NCBI RefSeq assembly: GCF_963678635.1
Contig: NC_087071.1
Coordinates: 22,103,194 to 22,167,193, forward strand
Length of the DNA: 64,000 bases
Direction of reading: 5' to 3'
DNA from: Symsagittifera roscoffensis
Lineage: Eukaryota > Xenacoelomorpha > Acoela > Convolutidae
The notes under the pieces are model-generated. The model was not told the DNA's origin. It saw nothing but the letters and a program-made list of their open reading frames with translations, and made no database searches. Below, piece by piece: positions 1 through 10,949 of the stretch (positions are counted from its first letter, which is position 1; each line of letters opens with the position of its first letter). The position numbers and the translations under genes are program-made.

Positions 1-62
1 TACACGTTCACTTACGGTGGAAAAAACAATGAACGGTCTGCTAAAGGAAGGACACAATTTAA

Positions 63-330
63 AATTGGAGAAATGTACTGAAGATTGCTTTATCTTACTT
101 ACGGTAATAACTGCAAAACGAGACGGTTTAGCCACACTGGTTATTATTTCAAAGTTGATCAATAGACAAATCTTTCAAATTCTATCGGTCTTCAAAGTTG
201 ATCTACAGACCAATTTAATGGATTTGTCAATTGATCAATTTTGAAATTAAAACCAGTTTGACGAAACCGTCTCATTTTGCAGTTATTACCGTAGCTAAGA
301 TAACGCAATTTTTGATACAATTCTCCAATT
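63..330. repeat. Foldback (long inverted-repeat) element
   Basis: Two arms of roughly 110 bp face each other: AATTGGAGAA...CTTACGGTAATAACTGCAAAACGAGACGGTTT-like on the left (63-175) and its inverse on the right (about 220-330), with a short centre containing CAATTGATCAATTTTG. The arms differ by scattered substitutions. No coding capacity. The flanks do not give an unambiguous target duplication. Confidence 0.75.
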
Positions 331-349
331 AATGCAAAATGTCAGCTAG

Positions 350-3165
350 GTGGTAGAATGTGTTGCTTTGGTAATTAGTGAAAACACATCGGACACAATA
401 TGGCTCTCCATAATCGATCAGTCTTGCAACTAGTCGACAATGCAATTTGAATATAGTGAGGGGAAAATCACGAGAACCTACCAGTTTAAGACCAGGTTTT
501 ACGGTCTAGGTGACATGCCCAAGGAAGTTCATGAATTCAATGGTGAGCCGGGGTGCCTGTTTACTTTGATGATATTGGAATCGCCTCCAGGGGATAAGAA
601 GAAATCCGTTGACAAGAGCTCACAAAGTTTCTCCAAGTAGTGATTGATAATTACATTGCTCTCAAAGGCTGTAAAATACCATTTTTGTTTAAAAAAAATG
701 AGTAGTTGTTGTTTAAATTATCCAACAAAGCTACAGTACCAGTGAATAAAAAGATCTTTTCTATCTTGAAAACGAAAATACCAGAGAAAGTACCTCATAG
801 TATGTCATTAGTTGGATCGATTATCCAGTTGATCATATTCATACTGAATTTAGCAGCGACCACCGAGCCTTTTAGGACCTTATGAAAAAGCTTTCAAGGA
901 TCCAAGAAAACAAAACATTCGGTACGATTACACAAATTGTATGCGAGATTGTTCAAAATCACCATTTCGACCTTAAAATTAAAAAAAAAGAATTAAATGC
1001 GATGCTTCAAAGAAGAAACTAGGGGCTGCCTTAGACCTATACCGAAGGTTGAAAACAATTTCGTTTGCGTTCCATTTTTTAAATGAAGCCGAGCTAAAAA
1101 AAATAGGATTATTGAGTTTGAATTGTTAGCGGTTGGGTCGACCGTGACTGATTATCAGAACTATTTATTTGGAGCTGATTTCAAAATAGTTACGAAACAC
1201 AAGATTATGTGAAGAAAAATTCTGAAACTACTCAAACAAGCTTGGTTCGACTGATCGATACGTAGTTACCTTTAGATTAACAAACCGAAGATATCCCGGA
1301 AAAAATGCGCCTAATGAATTATTTGTTTCGCCATCCAGTTGGCGACGCATGAAATTTTTTTTGATCTAGACAGTATGTTCCTCCTTACACAGGTGAACGT
1401 AATTAACAGGCCAATAACGCCTTTGACTGAAGAGTATGAGCATGGCACCATGCCTATAACCTAATCTGAACCAGAATTACGTAATCGGAAAAACTGCGCA
1501 GTAAAAATTTAATCGAGGCGTTTAGAAACTCTCATTTGATGCAAGTGTGTATTGAAAACCATAAGCGTACAAAAGAAAATAAAATTGTTGATCCTCTAGC
1601 AACTACTGGAAAACTTTTTTCCTTAGAAAACCCAGGGCTTGTAGTGAAGGAATCACCGATCTGAAACATTCACTGTTTAAACATAAGTCCTCGGCCTTCA
1701 TAGCGCCGGAAAAGTTTCCCTCATTCTTGTTTGAATAGCCGGAAATTTTTGACGCAAAGTTTCTAGCGATACTGAATAAAGCTGGTGAAATTCACCACTG
1801 TATCATTCAAGCTTTGCTGAAAAAAGAGTATTAGCAACTGAAAAGTAAGAAAAAAAGAGTATTAGGCTATTAGCAATCTTGGTCCTTACTTTCGCCATTA
1901 TGTCTCGGAATTCCAAAATATAAACGAAATTGCGGTTACACAAGAGTAATACCAGCTTGATTAGAATGCTAGATAAAGCCATAATGTTTTTGTTAGTGCG
2001 CTCATAAACAGGCAAGTTCAAAAAAATATCAATTGGGATAAAATCTCGAAATAAGCTAACCCAACAAGTACGGACGTAGCTAGTTTAGATGCACGGAAGA
2101 ACCCAATGAAGAAAAACAGTTGGATTTCATTAAGCCCTCACCTCAAACCTGGAGAGCTGATAAAATTTGCTATTTTGCGTTGATTGGTTTTCAATGCTCC
2201 ACGCAACATCAAGAATTTTTCACGATTCATAACACGCGATACCAAGAATGTTGTGAAACGAACAAGGGTCATGATTTGTTGCAAAATCAATCAACGAATT
2301 CTGTACACAAAAACTTTGTTCTGTATTCATAAAAGTTTGATCCTTGCACCAATGAAAAACCATCTGGCCACAGCTTGAGTGGAACAAAATATTCGAACGT
2401 TATGGAAAACGTTAATAGCGTGCTCGTTTCAAATGCCAAAACCAGCGTTAAAACCAATCTTGACGAAAAATAATTACGTCCACAACCCATCAGTCGATGG
2501 GCTGTTCTCCCTTTGAAGATCAATTTGGTTAGAGGTTAAATATTATCTGGTAACTCGCTTTCCGTCGGTTGAAAAATTGTCTTGGCAAACTGCGAAAGTT
2601 ATGCAGGACTACGTGCTACTGGATGACGAATCCACAAAGGGTAAGTTTAAGAGGACTAAACAACCCTTGGCCCGGATAAAACGACCCAGTTCACATCAGC
2701 AAGCGCAAACAAGTTCTGCACAGAGCACCAGTGTGGGAGGATCAGAAAATTTACCAACTGTTTCCGAAAAACAAGGATTGGTTAAAGTCAGACCCTTACT
2801 GTGAAGTGCTCAGACAGATGATCGTCAAGGAAAAGTATTATGTACAACTCGAAAAAAGGTAAATAAGTCTGAAATCTCGACAAAATTAGGTACTCAGTCA
2901 CGATAAACAGGCGATCCGGACATCGCATGGTCTATCCATAGAAATGCAGAGGATAGGATTGGCGGAGATCGGAAAATGAAGCTCGAAAAACAGCTGCGTT
3001 TAAGGATACGACGGAAATGCCACGAACACTGGGCCCAAAGAGTATTCAACCAATGAGTACCAATGCAGCGCGGATAACTCAGTCAACATTTTGTAGTTCA
3101 TCGGAGGGACTAATGTCAAGGGAAAGTCATATCACGGTCAGACCGCTGGCAGAAGTTTTTGTGGA
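350..3165 (+). pseudogene. Older decayed Gypsy-like element, 5' part
   Basis: At 440-530 the frame encodes TYQFKTRFYGLGDMPKEV, clearly related to the reverse transcriptase of the younger element (TYRFKTRFYGIKEKPKEF). At 1110-1200 an RNase-H-like piece reads FELLAVGSTVTDYQNYLFGADFKIVT. At 2577-2810 and 3000-3165 are basic/Ser-rich fragments. Stops are everywhere. The younger element inserted at 3161-3165, and the older sequence continues at 9695. Confidence 0.7.
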
Positions 3166-3419
3166 TGTGGTACGGCGGGTGTATGTAACGTAACGTGCTG
3201 TGTATTGAATTGATCATAGAGGTCATATTGTTAGTGTGAGTGAGTTGATGACTATGTCAAGGACGGTGCTTGCCGACCATGTTAATGTTCATTGCTGAAT
3301 GAAAATCACTCTCTCGTTATCTGGTGAAAGATACAGATATCTCAACATTGCTTCATTAACCAATTCACATTTTATTACAATTACTTTGTAACTATGAGTT
3401 TGTCGGTTGACATCCCACA
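3166..3419 (+). repeat. 5' LTR of the Gypsy element
   Basis: 254 bp, TGTGGTACGG to ACATCCCACA. It matches the 3' LTR closely apart from an indel of about 11 bases near the start (the 3' copy has extra CCTCCCATT-like sequence) and scattered substitutions. The two LTRs were identical at insertion, so this divergence dates it as old but not ancient. Confidence 0.93.
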
Positions 3420-4582
3420 AGGCGCATCTAGCAGTTTCGGTCGACGAGGACCGAACTGATCTTTTAGGGGTACCAGCGTTCTGCCCTAAACCAACAACAG
3501 AACCTCAATTCACATGGGAGTCATGGATCGGTCAATTCTTTCTAGCTGTAAACTTAAGAGAACATTGCAATGCCAATATCCTTCTAAGCGAACCAGCTAA
3601 AGTCTTCGACGACCCACCCCCCCCCCCCGTCCTGAACGAAAAGGAGAATCAGAAAACCCTATCGAAGAAACTAATCGTATTGCGAGAAATCAAGCTGAAA
3701 TCCGCAAGACTAATGAAATCAACGACGAAAGAAGGAAAAAGGACCAAAAATCGGTCAAACGTATTTTTCCACGAAGTGGATCAAAGGATCAAATCACGAT
3801 TTTTCTTCTTCCTGGGTTCAGAAGGTAAGAAAAGATTCTTACAAAGCCACGCTCACACAAACCTTGCAATTTTATAGTCAATGCGAGGCACTTTTCAAAA
3901 GGACAAAAACTATTTAATCGATAGAATAAACCTCTACAACACCAAGCAACTAGACCGAGAAAGTCTAGAAACATTCTTTCTGAGACTCTCGGGTCAGGCC
4001 GCCCAATGCGGTTGGGCACTCGAAAATGAGAAGGAAATTGTCCGTGACATTTTCATAGCTAAGATGAAATTCAAAGATATCCAACGCGACCTTTGCATAA
4101 GACCAGGCAATTCTCCTGAAGAAACACTAAAATCAGCTCTTTTTCAAGAGAAAGAATATGTCACTGCCTCTACTTTACAAAAACAGATGGGTCTATCAGG
4201 CCCAGCTAGCTCTAACTCTAACTTCGGTCAAAACCACCCAAACTCGTTCAAAATAAAACAAGAACCAACCCTATCAGTTCAGCGACAGAACAACATTCAG
4301 AACAGAACTAATCGAGCTCAAAATCCAAGAGGAAAACCCAAAAACCGACCTAACAATACTCAAGAAAGAGATAATAAACCTTGTTACTTCTGCGGGAAGG
4401 AATTCTCCCCGAATCACAAACTGTCATGTCCAGCAAAGAATTTGATATGCAAGAATTGCAACAAAAAGGGCCATTTTGCCAGATGTTGCAACTCAAGGAG
4501 AGACGTAGGGATTGTAGATGATGACTCTGAAATCACAGCCGAAGAAGAATGTGACTTCATCGCCTCGGATAGTGAACCGTAA
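3420..4582 (+). pseudogene. gag of the Gypsy element, one in-frame stop
   Basis: The structural capsid/nucleocapsid region runs in one frame from about 3420 to TAA at 4580-4582, interrupted by TAG at 3875-3877. N-terminal WESWIGQFFLAVN is typical of gag in such elements. The capsid segment includes LSGQAAQCGW and KFKDIQRDLC. Two zinc knuckles follow: CX2CX7HX4C (CYFCGKEFSPNHKLSC) and CX2CX4HX4C (CKNCNKKGHFARCC). A run of ten C at 3618-3627 is a likely spot for indels. The start codon is uncertain. Confidence 0.85.
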
Positions 4583-4591
4583 TATTCGGTA

Positions 4592-5005
4592 ATGAATAAA
4601 TCCCCTTCGGTCGGAAAAACCAACCAAGGCCATAAACTTGAATCTGCTGTCAAAAAACTAGAAGTCATAATGTCCGCTACGGGGAAAATGAGATGTATAC
4701 AAATCACACTGAGAGTCAACAAAACATTTTTTAAAGCTACCATAGATACAGGTAGCCCGGCATCTTTTATCAACAAGAAAACCGCAGATATCCTATTAAA
4801 ATCTGGCACCAACGTCAAATTACTTTCAACGTCGGAATTACACATCGACACCCACCATGTCGATTACAGCAGGAGGACAATCAAGTTATTCGGTGCTCTA
4901 ATAGCAGAGGTATCTTCTCTGGGTTGGCAGATAACTTCAGCGAAATTTTTGGTCTCTGAAAACAGCACTAGATGTCTGCTGGGTCTGGACCTTCAAAGTT
5001 CTTGA
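4592..5005 (+). pseudogene. Aspartic protease region of the Gypsy element
   Basis: Begins 9 bases after the gag stop in the same frame. The active-site motif is FFKATIDTGSPASFI (Asp-Thr-Gly), and a second hydrophobic block reads TRCLLGLDL, as in retropepsins. The frame is closed by TGA at 5003-5005. A Lys/Ser-rich linker follows with further stops before the reverse transcriptase. Confidence 0.8.
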
Positions 5006-5239
5006 GGGGTCCAAACCACCAAAACAAGACCAACATCTATCACCAAAATCTCATCTCCACCAACCGATTCAGCCAAATGGCGGAAATTTTTTATGAATAA
5101 ATTAAAAAAATTATTCACTAGACAGGGTAGATCAAAAAACCACAGAGTACATTCGGTGTTTAAGGACCCTCTAGTAGAAACAAGAGCAAAGTCAAAGAGT
5201 ACCAATACACATCCAAGAAAAAGTGGAAATAAAGAAACT

Positions 5240-6060
5240 CAATAAAAGAAGGACATATCTTGGAGTTGAACAAATGCACCAGCGATCATTTTGTAGCACC
5301 TGTATTCGTAACAACTAAGAAAGACGGCTCCATAAAATTAGCTATGGACGCTAAACCAATGAACACTCAGGTTTTCAAAAACCGATACCAAATGCCCAAC
5401 CTTATGGAACAATTGGACGTTGCCGCTCAAATCATCAATAAGGACTCCCCGGGGGAATTTTGGTTCACATCTCTCGATTTAAAATACGCTTTTAGCCAAC
5501 TTTTACTCAGTGATCTAGTCAGCAGTCACTGCAATTTTAGTATTGTCTGCGGAGAATCAACAGGCACTTACCGTTTCAAAACAAGATTTTACGGTATTAA
5601 AGAGAAGCCTAAAGAATTCCAAAAGGCAATAGACAACACCCTCCAAAACACGAAGAAGTAATCTGTTTTTTAGACGACATCTTAATTGTTTCGAATTGAT
5701 CCATCAAAGACCACAACAAAATTGTCGAAAACGTCTTCCTTAAACTTAACAAGGACGGGTTTGCTCTGAAATTATCAAAATGCGAATCATCAGTAAACAG
5801 AATATCCTCAGTAGAACTTAAACCTCCCCACACGTTAAAGCAACTACGCTCCTTTATGAGAGTTCTTAATCACCTACAAAGATTTCTACCAAATATACAC
5901 GTTTTAACCGAGAAGTTCGGAGCCTCACTGAAAATGAGCAATAAACAAAAATTCGTATGGGGAGCGGATCAGCAAAAAGCTTTCAAAAAACATACTTTTC
6001 CTAATCTCAAACATAACAAAGATGTACCATTACGACCAGAATAGGAACTCAAGGGTGAAA
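5240..6060 (+). pseudogene. Reverse transcriptase of the Gypsy element, frame-shifted
   Basis: Residues APVFVTTKKDGSIKLAMDAKPMN, then FWFTSLDLKYAFSQLLL, then TYRFKTRFYGIKEKPKEFQ are the standard finger and palm blocks. The catalytic motif appears as FLDDILIVSN in a shifted frame at about 5667-5696. The shift is at the end of the 5260-5661 open stretch. The thumb/connection part (QLRSFMRVLNHLQRFLP) follows at 5838-5895. Phe replaces the usual Tyr in YxDD, a substitution also seen in other elements. Confidence 0.85.
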
Positions 6061-6565
6061 TGTGACGCCAGCCATAGCGGTCTAGGCGCAGCGCTGGAAC
6101 CAGAATTATCGAACGGTTCATGGGTCTCAATATCGTTTGCCTCAAGATTTCTAAGTATTCAGGTAAAACATATAGTACCGATGAGTTAGAATTACTCGCA
6201 ATAGTTTGGTCATGTGAACATTTCAGAAATCATTTACTGGGGAACACATTTGAGTTCCTAACCGACCACAAAGCCATCATTTCCGCCTTTTAGTCAAACC
6301 GAGGCAAGAAATCATATCAGTCTCGCCTGACCAGATGGGCAGACATAATTTTACCTTTCGATTTCAAAGTTACTCATAATGCCGGCACAAAAATAGGTAT
6401 TGTCGATTATTTGTCTCGCCACCCTACTTTCGAAGCCCCCAAAACATCTAGCTTCGATGAACAATTCGTGGTAAAATCCATCCAAAACTTTTTCTCAGCT
6501 TGTACAACAGTAGATAACCTCTACAACAAAGAATGCAATGATGCACCTATTCCTAAACCGTAAAA
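6055..6565 (+). pseudogene. RNase H of the Gypsy element
   Basis: CDASHSGLGAALE (first catalytic Asp), STDELELLAIVWSCEHFRNHLLG and FLTDHKAII (Glu and Asp motifs) identify the domain, followed by the linker RLTRWADIILPFDF and SRHPTF, usual before integrase. At least one frameshift and one stop (TAG at 6292-6294) interrupt it. Confidence 0.8.
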
Positions 6566-6649
6566 ATTTCAGTTTTTATCAGAAACACCCCTTGTATAAA
6601 CAACATATTGTATAAAATAGGTATATTCAGACCACGGATGTCAATACTT

Positions 6650-7000
6650 GCACATATCCACAAGAGGGCGTAAAATTTTTAACCAGTAATTCCAACCACT
6701 CAGGGAAGATGATTAATTGCAAATTTACACCGCAAGGGGGCGGCATAAATTTAAGCACAAATTTGAGCCAATCACAATCGAGAGTTTGCTATTACGTACG
6801 CTCGCCACGAGAGGGCGCAGTTAATTTATGCATATATTCAGACCAACCACAATCGAGATCAAATATTCACAATCACGAACGCTCGCCACGAGAGGGCGCA
6901 GTTAATTTATGCACAGATTTGAACCAATCAGAACCAATATAATTATTCAAAATACACATTCTGCGAGAGGGCGCCGTTAATTTAAGCACAGTAAGCGACC
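6650..7000 (+). repeat. Array of five ~75-bp units with CTCF-like motifs inside the Gypsy element
   Basis: GAGGGCG-type cores start at 6664, 6736, 6811, 6892 and 6967, all in the same orientation. The two best units read CCACGAGAGGGCGCAG, then TTAATTTATGCA and an ACCAATCA-type CCAAT box. Spacings are 72, 75, 81 and 75 bp. The core fits the published animal CTCF consensus CCASYAGRKGGCRS at 13 of 14 positions. The array lies between the RNase H and integrase remnants, where Gypsy elements normally have only a coding linker. Binding by CTCF is an inference. Confidence 0.75.
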
Positions 7001-8170
7001 AATCAGAATCCGAACATCGTAATCATCCTTCCGGCAAAACTTTCAACCATTCTATCGCTTCCTATAACAAAACCCAGTTCCTTCCTGTATCTAATTGTAC
7101 ATCAAAACCATTTGTGCCATTTCGTAAATACAATACGGACATCAGTGGATCACCGAGTGGCAAAAACTTTTCATTTTTAGATATGCTGAATGCTTCAGAC
7201 GATCCTATCATGGAAGAAATATTCCGGAGATTATTGAACGAATTCGCTCCCCCCCTCTTAGCAGAGTTCCCTTGGGTCGCTCAAGACCAGCACGCAGACA
7301 ACAAGCAAGACGGCCAAGAAGAATGTCATCAGCTAAAGCAGGCGACCGCCGGAAACTCAAATATGCTACCATAATCGCGAACTTCCAAAAACAGAGGATC
7401 ATCAAAACTAGGCGAACGACTAGACAAGTGAATCGAGTCTCGATTGGGCGAAGAATCGTAGCCAGGGACAAGAAGTCGCTCCCGCGCCTAGTAGGAGTTC
7501 TGGACGCCGAAATCCTCAGTGAACTAACTGACGAAGATGTGACCCTCAGACTTACGAAAATTGCAATTAGGAACAGAGATTACGAAGGATTCGCCAGGAT
7601 AGACGTTTACATCAAGACCTTCTGGGATTTGGCAGCGGTGTTTGATGGCTGCATACTCATTGACGATAGGATTGCGATTCCAAGTTGCCTCAGCAAGTAG
7701 TTCTTTCGCGGCTGCACCGTTCGCACCCGGGTCAAGAGTCGATGGTTGACACGGCCCAGTATCTGTGGTGCCCGATAATTCATAGAGATATCGTCAACCT
7801 CTGCAAAAACTGCAGAATATGTACAAAATTCGATAAGAATTTTAAACCAACGAGCCCTTTCAAAAAGTACAAGCCTCTACCTCTTTTGAACGCCCCCAAT
7901 GCAGAACTTCAATTAGATTACGCGGGTCCCTTTTCAGACGGGGCAGGTAACCAAGTATACATCCTGGTAGCTATCGACCGCTTCTTCAAATACCCGTCGG
8001 CTATGCTCACTAAAACGACTGGAGCCAACAAAATTCTAAAGTTCTTGGATAACTGTGTTTTCTATCATAATATCCCTAGAGCGATTAGGACGGATCAAAA
8101 TTCTGGGTTCAAAAATAAGTTAGTTGACCAGTATTGCAAATCGAAAAGCATTAAGGAAACCAAATTCTGA
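7000..8170 (+). pseudogene. Integrase region of the Gypsy element, core truncated
   Basis: After a poorly recognised linker, AAVFDGCILIDDRIAIPS leads into LSRLHRSHPGQESMVDTAQYLW and CKNCRICTKF, the HHCC zinc-binding domain. The catalytic core starts with LDYAGPFSD (first Asp) and IRTDQNSGF (second Asp), then stops at 8168-8170. The segment with the third catalytic residue (Glu) and the S.PYHPQ.NG.VER block cannot be found downstream, so the core has suffered a deletion. The frame changes at about 7690. Confidence 0.85.
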
Positions 8171-8219
8171 GTGGTCACTTGCGACCGATAAATGTAAACC
8201 TAAAATTCTTTAAATGAGC

Positions 8220-9331
8220 AGAATTTGGAAAGGGATCTCCTGACAGCCGAGGAGAGAAGAGAGCTTTGTGACCACCCAGATCGCGAATACATCCTACTAC
8301 AAATCCCTGGAGCAACTCGCAAACTCGGCTAACAAGTGGATGACCTGGAAAATGAAATTGTCCCATGAAGGAGTTTGCCGAGCTCTCCGTACTTTGACTG
8401 AGAGAAGTCAGTTCTTAGCGGCCTCTCTCAGAAATAGTCTCACAACGGGGACTCTGAGATTCAGACAGGACGCCTCAGATTCGCCAACAACAAGTATTAA
8501 ATGTCACCAGGGACCCAGCAGCCCACTCTTGGGGAAAAAGTTGAAGAGACAGAGAAAATTATCCTCCTCGTCCTCCTCTGATGAACCTCTGGTCCCGAGA
8601 ACTCAGGCACACCAGAAAACGTTGACAGCTACAACTAGAATGGATACTCCGTCAAACCCTAAAAAGGGGACGTTCCGGGCAATCGCCCTAAACGTGTCAG
8701 ATCCAGCACCCCAATTCAAATACCCAGACCTGCAATCCCAGTTGTCGACCTAATGAAATCGTCTTCCAGTTCAGGCGGAATTATCAATCCTCCGGTAGCG
8801 ACGTCATCACCGGTCGCCCAACCCTCGTGCTCAAAAACTATTCCGATATCTATCAGAGTTGACAAAAGAGTTGGTAAAAAATGGTAAAAGAGTTCGACCA
8901 TTAGGGTTACTCTACAACCAGGCGCGGAAGTAGTATCGGACGCCACGGGTCTACAACCGGTCTCGTCCGAAGGCGATCATGTGACAGAATCAAATGTCAC
9001 ACCCCAGTCCTGCCCTTTGTCAATCAAGCAGACACCAGAAAGCAGCCCCACTAAGACACCAACTTCACCACAGAAGATACCTACTAAGGCCACAGAAGAC
9101 CAAGATGGGAACGATTCCTCCTCATCGAGAACATCGGGCCGCAGTAAAAGACAAACACAGCTTTATGGCAGTCCCATACGACATGCGGTCAAAGAAGTCC
9201 CAGAAGCATCTACACCTGGCTTTTCGGGCGGTCTGACATTTCCAGTTTCTCCTGCAGAGCTATCTCCGTCGCCATCACCAAGAAGGAAAATGAAAGTATT
9301 CCAAAAAAATAAAGTGCAGCCTCAAAAGTAG
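8220..9331 (+). pseudogene. C-terminal Pol tail of the Gypsy element
   Basis: Broken frames encode LTAEERRELCDHPDREYIL near 8230-8290, a Ser/Pro-rich segment (8550-9130) and a basic end with SGRSKRQTQLYGSPIRHA, the style of tail found after integrase in many Gypsy elements. The last open part is 8981-9331. There is no signal peptide or membrane segment, so an envelope gene is not supported. Confidence 0.55.
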
Positions 9332-9412
9332 AAGACCCAGCTAAAACAATCTTAGAACTCTTACTTAAAACTCAATTTGTTTTAAATGAATTTCTGTTGA
9401 TCAGAATTTTTT

Positions 9413-9424
9413 GAAGGGGGGAAG
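9413..9424 (+). other. Polypurine tract (plus-strand primer site)
   Basis: GAAGGGGGGAAG lies immediately upstream of the 3' LTR, the expected position and composition for priming plus-strand DNA synthesis in LTR retroelements. Confidence 0.85.
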
Positions 9425-9689
9425 TGTGGTACGGTGGGTGTGCCTCCCATTATGTAACGTAACGTGCTGTGTATTGAATTGATTATAGAGATCATATTGT
9501 TAGTGTGAGTGAGTTGATGACTATGTCAAGGCCGGTACTTGCCGACTATGTTAATGTTCATTGCTGAATGAAAATCACTTTCTCGTTATCTGGTGAAAGA
9601 TACAGATATCTCAACATTGCTTCATTAACCAATTCCTATTTTATTACAATGACTTTTGTAACTAAGAGTTTGTCGATTGACATCCCACA
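9425..9689 (+). repeat. 3' LTR of the Gypsy element
   Basis: 265 bp with the same termini as the 5' copy. It is preceded directly by the polypurine tract at 9413-9424 and followed by the GTGGA target duplication at 9690-9694. Confidence 0.93.
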
Positions 9690-9694
9690 GTGGA

Positions 9695-10900
9695 GAAGCT
9701 GGGGAAAATGAAGAAGAACGTCAGAGCAAGTAGTAGAGCGACCGGTCGAATTAGGAAGACGCGGAACAGTAGGTTCATCCAAAAACTGGTAAGATCGTGT
9801 CCTACGCAAGTTCAGAAGATAGAAATGTTATAACAATGAAGACTACAATAGACATGAGGCACGACACCCAGTGATGCTGTCGTCTGCGGATGAAGCCAAA
9901 GAGGACGAGGAGTTTGATCTGACAAGCGCTTAAAATCAAACGAGATGGATAATCAGGAAATGAGAATACTTGAGATAGAAGTCTTATCGCAAGGGGCTGA
10001 GCGAAACGAGATCAAAAAGCCAAAATACACAGTCGCCACAAGCTGAAAGCAGTCAAAACACAAGGAAAATTGCCGAGAGGACGCCTAAGGCATCCCAAAT
10101 GAGACACAAAACGCAACGTTTACGGGATAGGAGATTGATGGGAATTATCGATGGAAAATTATCGATGGGAATGATCGATGGGAATGATTGTTTATCAGCG
10201 CGAATTCAAAGGGAACCAGCCCGGTAAATGTCGTTACTCGTTACTGGGTTATGGCAGAGAATGATGGAAATGAGCTACTCAAAGCGGCATTCGGTGGGGT
10301 ATTGCGAACGGTTAGCAGAAAGGGAGGTAAAGAAGCTCAAATGAGGGGGCAGCGCTTCAAGTAAGCAAACGATCATTGGTCCAAGGAACTACCGAGCTCG
10401 AAAAAAAAACAAAGTGCTGAGGACACTCAACTTGACGTACGAGTGTGCCGTTTTTATTCGGGGGCATCGACTAGGTATAAAGCGACTTTCAGCGGTCGGA
10501 AGAAGATGTGTCAGTGCACTTTGTTGACGTATTGGACAAACTAGGGCGTATAAAGAAACATAAGTTAGGGTTGTAATCGGTCACAGACTCCCAGGGAGTT
10601 ACAATCGACGGTTTTAGGTAGCAATCATTATACCAGGGGCTAGACCGAAATCCAGAGAACGCGGGAAGCAAGGCGGGGAGACCGTTACTGAATAGAGTAA
10701 AAGTGGAGTCGAAGGTGTCTGTGCCAAAAACCCGTCGGATGAAAGTTGACACTCCTGTCAAACCGGTGGTTAGTTTCAAAAAACTAGTCCAAAGCACGCC
10801 TTTGGCTTTAAAGCTTCAAATGCAACCACCGGTGGATTTAGCGAAAACGAATGAGGACGTGCTGACAGCTCAGGTGGAAAAGCATTGAAAACCTTGGCAT
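9695..10900 (+). pseudogene. Older Gypsy-like element, 3' part beyond the nested insertion
   Basis: Removing the nested element joins 3160 to 9690, giving one continuing basic frame (RPLAEVFVD, then VEKLGKMKKNVR). Further on only short Lys/Arg-rich open pieces remain, the longest 10703-10888. No LTR of this older copy was recognised. The direct repeat CCTTGGCATCTAT..GTTCGAGGGACTCTTAG occurs twice at 10890-10950. Confidence 0.45.
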
Positions 10901-10949
10901 CTATGGTTCGAGGGACTCTTAGCCTTGGCATCTATAGTTCGAGGGACTC

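Larger units (their letters stand above)
3166..9689 (+). mobile_element. Full-length Ty3/Gypsy LTR retrotransposon, coding-dead
   Basis: The element is bounded by LTRs at 3166-3419 and 9425-9689, both TGTGG...CCACA, and flanked by identical 5-bp target duplications GTGGA (3161-3165 and 9690-9694). A polypurine tract, GAAGGGGGGAAG, abuts the 3' LTR. The internal order is gag, protease, reverse transcriptase, RNase H, integrase, the Ty3/Gypsy order. Stops and frameshifts occur in gag and pol, and part of the integrase core is missing. It sits inside an older related element, so the insertion is nested. I could not identify a convincing tRNA primer-binding site after 3419. Confidence 0.93.

Noticed and set aside
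8981-9331. Envelope gene after pol in the Gypsy element
   Set aside because: The frame is Ser/Pro-rich and basic, with no signal peptide, membrane span or cleavage site. It fits a Pol C-terminal tail.
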